Of a DNA stretch of 64,000 nucleotides, positions 61,005-64,000 are shown piece by piece; the stretch's first letter is position 1, and every line of letters begins with the position of its first letter. The position numbers and the translations under genes were made by a program. The notes under the pieces are model-generated. The model was not told where the DNA came from. It saw only the letters and a list, made by a program, of their open reading frames with translations, and made no database searches. Origin of the DNA: Danxiaibacter flavus (GTDB taxonomy: Bacteria > Bacteroidota > Bacteroidia > Chitinophagales > Chitinophagaceae); the NCBI RefSeq assembly GCF_041060425.1, contig NZ_JAULBC010000005.1, forward strand, positions 186,001 to 250,000. The letters run 5' to 3'.

Positions 61005-61661
61005 ATGACGGTTCACAAAGAAGGTTACAAATCAATTGGTATTGCGGCACTTATATTTGGATTAGTTAATATATTGTCTTTTTTCTTCCTGAGTGCAAGC
61101 CTTCCCTGGCTGACTGCCATTATTTTTATCGTAACACTGTTTCTATTTCTTTTTATAGTTTCTTTCTTCCGTATTCCGAGTCGCACTTTAACCGTTTCTG
61201 AAGGACAGGTGATATGCCCTGCAGATGGCAAAGTGGTTGTTATTGAAGAGATTACCGATGAAGAATATTTTAAGGATAAACGCATCCAGGTGAGCATTTT
61301 CATGAGCCCTGCTAATGTTCACGTTAACCGCAACCCCATGAGCGGCAACGTACTTTACAGCCAATATCACAAAGGAAAATACCTTGTTGCATGGCATCCA
61401 AAATCATCAACTGAGAACGAAAGACATAGTGTAGTGATTGAAAACACAAAAGGAACTATTCTTGTAAAACAGATTGCCGGAGCGCTTGCAAAACGTATTT
61501 GTAATTATCTGACAGCGGGACAGCAGGTGAAGCAAGGTGAAGAGCTTGGTTTTATCAAGTTTGGTAGCCGTGTGGACGTATTGTTGCCGCTGAATGCCAA
61601 AATTGACGTTCAGATGAACCAGGTAGTAAAAGGCGGCATTACCGTTTTGGCAACTCTGTAA
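61005..61661 (+). CDS. psd: Phosphatidylserine decarboxylase
   Basis: It turns phosphatidylserine into phosphatidylethanolamine. From ATG 61005 the 218-residue protein has two N-terminal membrane segments (about 13-55), VICPADGKVVVIEE, ANVHVNRNPMSG, and the self-cleavage site FIKFGSRVDVLLP, whose Ser becomes the pyruvoyl group. It is the short type of Psd. The TTG at 60984 lies in the promoter box and is rejected. Confidence 0.94.
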   Translation: MTVHKEGYKSIGIAALIFGLVNILSFFFLSASLPWLTAIIFIVTLFLFLFIVSFFRIPSRTLTVSEGQVICPADGKVVVIEEITDEEYFKDKRIQVSIFMSPANVHVNRNPMSGNVLYSQYHKGKYLVAWHPKSSTENERHSVVIENTKGTILVKQIAGALAKRICNYLTAGQQVKQGEELGFIKFGSRVDVLLPLNAKIDVQMNQVVKGGITVLATL

Positions 61662-61687
61662 GCAGAATTTTAAACATCGTTTATGCG

Positions 61688-61714
61688 AACCGGACTTTAT
61701 CAGTCCGGTTTTTT
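61688..61714 (+). terminator. Intrinsic terminator of cdsA-psd
   Basis: AACCGGACT (61688-61696) pairs with AGTCCGGTT (61702-61710), 5-nt loop, followed by T61711-61714 and more T. Confidence 0.9.
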
Positions 61715-61780
61715 ATTGCCTGGGTATTTTATACGTTGCGTCGCCGCTTCGTAGCGTCCGCCGCGAGAAACCTTGCCCTT

Positions 61781-61810
61781 TTGTAAACACCCCCCCATAG
61801 TATACCTTTG
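61781..61810 (+). promoter_or_regulatory. Promoter of the SF1 helicase gene
   Basis: TTG 61781-61783, a 19-nt spacer and TACCTTTG 61803-61810 match the Bacteroidota consensus. The ATG begins 5 nt after the -7 box, implying a leaderless or nearly leaderless mRNA. Confidence 0.65.
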
Positions 61811-61815
61811 CGCCC

Positions 61816-63723
61816 ATGGATTACTTCAGGAAGCTATTGGATTTATTGAAGACTGAACGGGAAGAAGACCTTCGATCTTACAGACAACTTATTGAGAATT
61901 CTTCAGTTATAGATAGAAGAACGGCCGGATTGGCATGGTATCCCATTGCTATCAGGGGTTCCGAAGCCGGAAAAGGGGATTACCTGACCGTAGAAGTTGA
62001 GCGCACCACTCACCAGGATGTGAACCACCAACTCCGGTTTGGTGTTTCTGCGGTGCTTTTCTCAAACCATGATGCAAAAAACGACCGGCTGGAAGGCATC
62101 ATCACCTACCAATCGAACAATACTCTAAAAATTTCCCTTCGTGTTGATGAACTGCCTGATTGGGCAAGTGATGGCAAACTGGGCATTGACCTATTATTTG
62201 ATGATACCAGTTATGATGAAATGCAAAATGCGTTAAAAACTGCTGCAGGTATTGTCGAAAAAAGAGAAGAAGGACGTTTAGCGAGAATCTTAACCGGCGA
62301 ACAATCTCCCACATTCGACAACAGTGTGGTTCATTATAAAATCCCTTCATTAAACACAGTACAACAACTGGCGGTAGAAAAAATACTATCTGCAAACGAG
62401 GTTGCCATTGTACATGGGCCTCCCGGCACAGGGAAAACAACCACTTTGGTGCAGGCCATTAAGGCGTTGACAAAGCAGAACAATAAAAAAATACTGGTTG
62501 TTGCGCCTAGTAACACGGCAGTCGATTTGTTAAGCGAAAAGTTATCTGAAGAAGGGCTAAACGTGTTGCGCGTTGGTAATCCAGCCAAAGTTTCTGACAG
62601 ATTGATGGCTTTGACATTAGACAGCAAAATGTCGGAGCACAGCAGCATGAAAGTCATCAAGTCGCTCAAAAGACAGGCAAACGAATTCCGGAACATGGCG
62701 CAGAAGTACAAGCGCAATTTTGGAAAAGCAGAAAGGGAGCAACGCAAAGCCTTGTTTGATGAGGCGAGAAAAATAATGAATGAAGTTGGCAAGACTGAGC
62801 AATACATTATAGACGATCTGATTGCGAAAGCCCAGGTGATCGCTGCAACACCTGTTGGTTCTAATCATTATACCGTTCGCAATGTTAGCTATGATACAGT
62901 AGTAATAGATGAAGCCGGACAGGCATTAGAGCCTGCCTGTTGGATACCTGTACTCAAAGCCCGCAAGGTAGTTTTCGCTGGTGATCATTGCCAGCTTTCT
63001 CCTACTGTCAAATCTAATGAAGCGGCAAGGGGAGGGTTAAGTACAACATTGTTAGAAAAATGCGTTCAGTTATATCCCGATGCAACTGTGTTACTTGAAG
63101 AACAATACCGCATGCATAACGACATAATGGGCTATTCGTCAAAAGTGTTTTACAACAATAAGCTGAAAGCCCATGCATCTGTTGCAGACAGTTTATTATT
63201 GGGTAATGATAAAGCAGTGTCATTTATAGATACGGCAGGCTGTGGATTTGATGAAAAGCGGGAAGGCACAAGTACTTCAAATGAAGAGGAAGCGATCTTT
63301 CTTATAAAGCATTTAACACAACTCGTAAGAGAACTGGATCTGCATTACACAGAACAGAACTTCCCTTCCATTGCTGTCATCTCTCCTTACAAACAACAAA
63401 TACATGTACTGTACGAATTATTTGAACAGTCCGACGAACTGAAAAAGTATCGCAATAAGATATCCATTAATACGATTGACAGTTTCCAGGGGCAAGAACG
63501 CGATGTCGTTTATATCAGTATGACCAGAAGCAATATTGATGGCGAAATAGGCTTTCTTTCAGATATACGAAGAATGAATGTCGCCATGACAAGAGCCAAA
63601 AAGAAACTGGTAATAATTGGCGATAGCAGCACGCTTTCTCAAATGGATTTTTACGCCGGATTTATTGAATATGCCGAGCAGATCAATGCTTATCAGAGTG
63701 CGTGGGAGTTTGTAGAAGACTAA
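61816..63723 (+). CDS. SF1 helicase (UPF1/IGHMBP2-like, DNA2/NAM7 family)
   Basis: The 635-residue protein has an N-terminal beta-rich domain (about 1-170) followed by the SF1B helicase core: Walker A VHGPPGTGKTTTLVQAI, motif II VVIDEAGQALEPA, motif III FAGDHCQLSPT, motif IV region EEQYRMHNDIM, motif V NTIDSFQGQERDVVYIS and motif VI NVAMTRAKKKLVIIGD. It may unwind DNA or RNA; the substrate is not certain. Its TAA stop (63721-63723) overlaps an AATTGAC heptamer array. Confidence 0.93.
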   Translation: MDYFRKLLDLLKTEREEDLRSYRQLIENSSVIDRRTAGLAWYPIAIRGSEAGKGDYLTVEVERTTHQDVNHQLRFGVSAVLFSNHDAKNDRLEGIITYQSNNTLKISLRVDELPDWASDGKLGIDLLFDDTSYDEMQNALKTAAGIVEKREEGRLARILTGEQSPTFDNSVVHYKIPSLNTVQQLAVEKILSANEVAIVHGPPGTGKTTTLVQAIKALTKQNNKKILVVAPSNTAVDLLSEKLSEEGLNVLRVGNPAKVSDRLMALTLDSKMSEHSSMKVIKSLKRQANEFRNMAQKYKRNFGKAEREQRKALFDEARKIMNEVGKTEQYIIDDLIAKAQVIAATPVGSNHYTVRNVSYDTVVIDEAGQALEPACWIPVLKARKVVFAGDHCQLSPTVKSNEAARGGLSTTLLEKCVQLYPDATVLLEEQYRMHNDIMGYSSKVFYNNKLKAHASVADSLLLGNDKAVSFIDTAGCGFDEKREGTSTSNEEEAIFLIKHLTQLVRELDLHYTEQNFPSIAVISPYKQQIHVLYELFEQSDELKKYRNKISINTIDSFQGQERDVVYISMTRSNIDGEIGFLSDIRRMNVAMTRAKKKLVIIGDSSTLSQMDFYAGFIEYAEQINAYQSAWEFVED

Positions 63724-64000
63724 TTGACAATTGAAAGTGGACAATTGAAAATGAACGCGAAGAAAACTTTTTAACACATAGTAACGGAGCTATTTTCACA
63801 CAACCTCGCAGCGTTGAAGAAACTTGCTATAAGTCTTTCCACAAAAAGGTTTTCGTTAATGCCCCTTTTTATTTGAAAATTATTGTTACAAAGAGGTACA
63901 CGGAGAGACTCACAGTTGCGCAGAGAATCTCTCCATTTGCACATTTGCATATTCGCACATTTCCGCGTCGGCACATTTTCAATTGTCCACTGTCAATTAT
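63722..64000. repeat. Heptamer and octamer arrays at the right edge
   Basis: AATTGAC/AATTGAA units (63722-63752) follow the helicase stop, and their inverse (about 63976-64000) runs to the window edge. Between them lie a CACGGAG-type repeat (about 63895-63930) and an octamer array with units such as CATTTGCA (63936-63975). No gene is seen. Confidence 0.8.

Noticed and set aside
63771..63974. Minus-strand ORF of 67 codons at the right edge
   Set aside because: Derived from the octamer array and CACGGAG repeat; no family features.

Overview
This window comes from a member of the Bacteroidota, most likely the Chitinophagaceae. Evidence seen in the sequence: several genes are preceded by the Bacteroidota -7 promoter box TAnnTTTG, a secreted esterase ends in a type IX secretion sorting domain, Shine-Dalgarno motifs are scarce, and many intergenic repeats of kinds common in this phylum are present. 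The family-level placement is an inference from gene content. The DNA looks like ordinary chromosome: no phage, integrase, transposase, rRNA operon or CRISPR array was found.

Layout. 1-6.1 kb (minus strand): two tandem paralogous secreted esterases with PKD domains (the first cut by the window edge), a VOC protein, a kinase-fold-like unknown protein and a secreted isoaspartyl peptidase. 6.5-8.6 kb: an RNA-ligase/release-factor pair, rtcB-prfH, with a structured leader and a terminator that lies inside the convergent cls gene. 8.6-12.3 kb: cardiolipin synthase, a membrane hydrolase, a lipoprotein and a GNAT protein. 12.4-14.8 kb: acpP-fabF-rnc. 14.9-15.6 kb: a HigBA-like toxin-antitoxin pair. 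15.8-21.2 kb: methylmalonyl-CoA epimerase, iscS-iscU-iscA, murF, a rhodanese and a DUF983 protein. 21.3-25.0 kb: a sigma-54 response regulator, a lone receiver and a CHASE3-type histidine kinase. 25.1-29.9 kb: a stress-flavoured group with cytoplasmic alpha-amylase, small proteins, topoisomerase IB and a PNPOx-like protein. 30.5-35.4 kb: a propeller histidine kinase, a LytTR regulator, a zinc ribbon and a 1-Cys peroxiredoxin, flanked by inverted copies of a 0.23-kb palindrome-rich repeat. 36.3-42.7 kb: a flavoprotein with a small partner, esterase, tRNA-Ser, TatD, a candidate small RNA, a polysaccharide deacetylase and a fucosidase. 43.1-47.1 kb: gltX, a GT39-like membrane glycosyltransferase and a B12-binding mutase subunit. 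47.3-50.8 kb: the circularly permuted ATP-grasp / alpha-E / transglutaminase cluster. 51.2-63.7 kb: a TRIC-like channel, enoyl-CoA hydratase, an XRE regulator between inverted repeats, a GT9 enzyme, a small ORF, recQ, kdsD-manC, cdsA-psd and an SF1 helicase.

Shared themes are envelope and lipid synthesis (acpP, fabF, murF, cls, cdsA, psd, kdsD, manC, GT9), stress and repair (rtcB-prfH, recQ, topoisomerase IB, SF1 helicase, peroxiredoxin) and propionate/branched-chain CoA metabolism (epimerase and B12 subunit).

The least explained structure is intergenic. Many gaps hold degenerate tandem arrays with a strict 7-bp period. They belong to several sequence families built on GTAC, AGCT, AATTG, ACCTG, AATAG and AAAGC cores, and are sometimes fused in phase. 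They commonly begin at, or even supply, the stop codon of the neighbouring gene. They recall the heptanucleotide STRR repeats of cyanobacteria and are the main candidate here for something undescribed.
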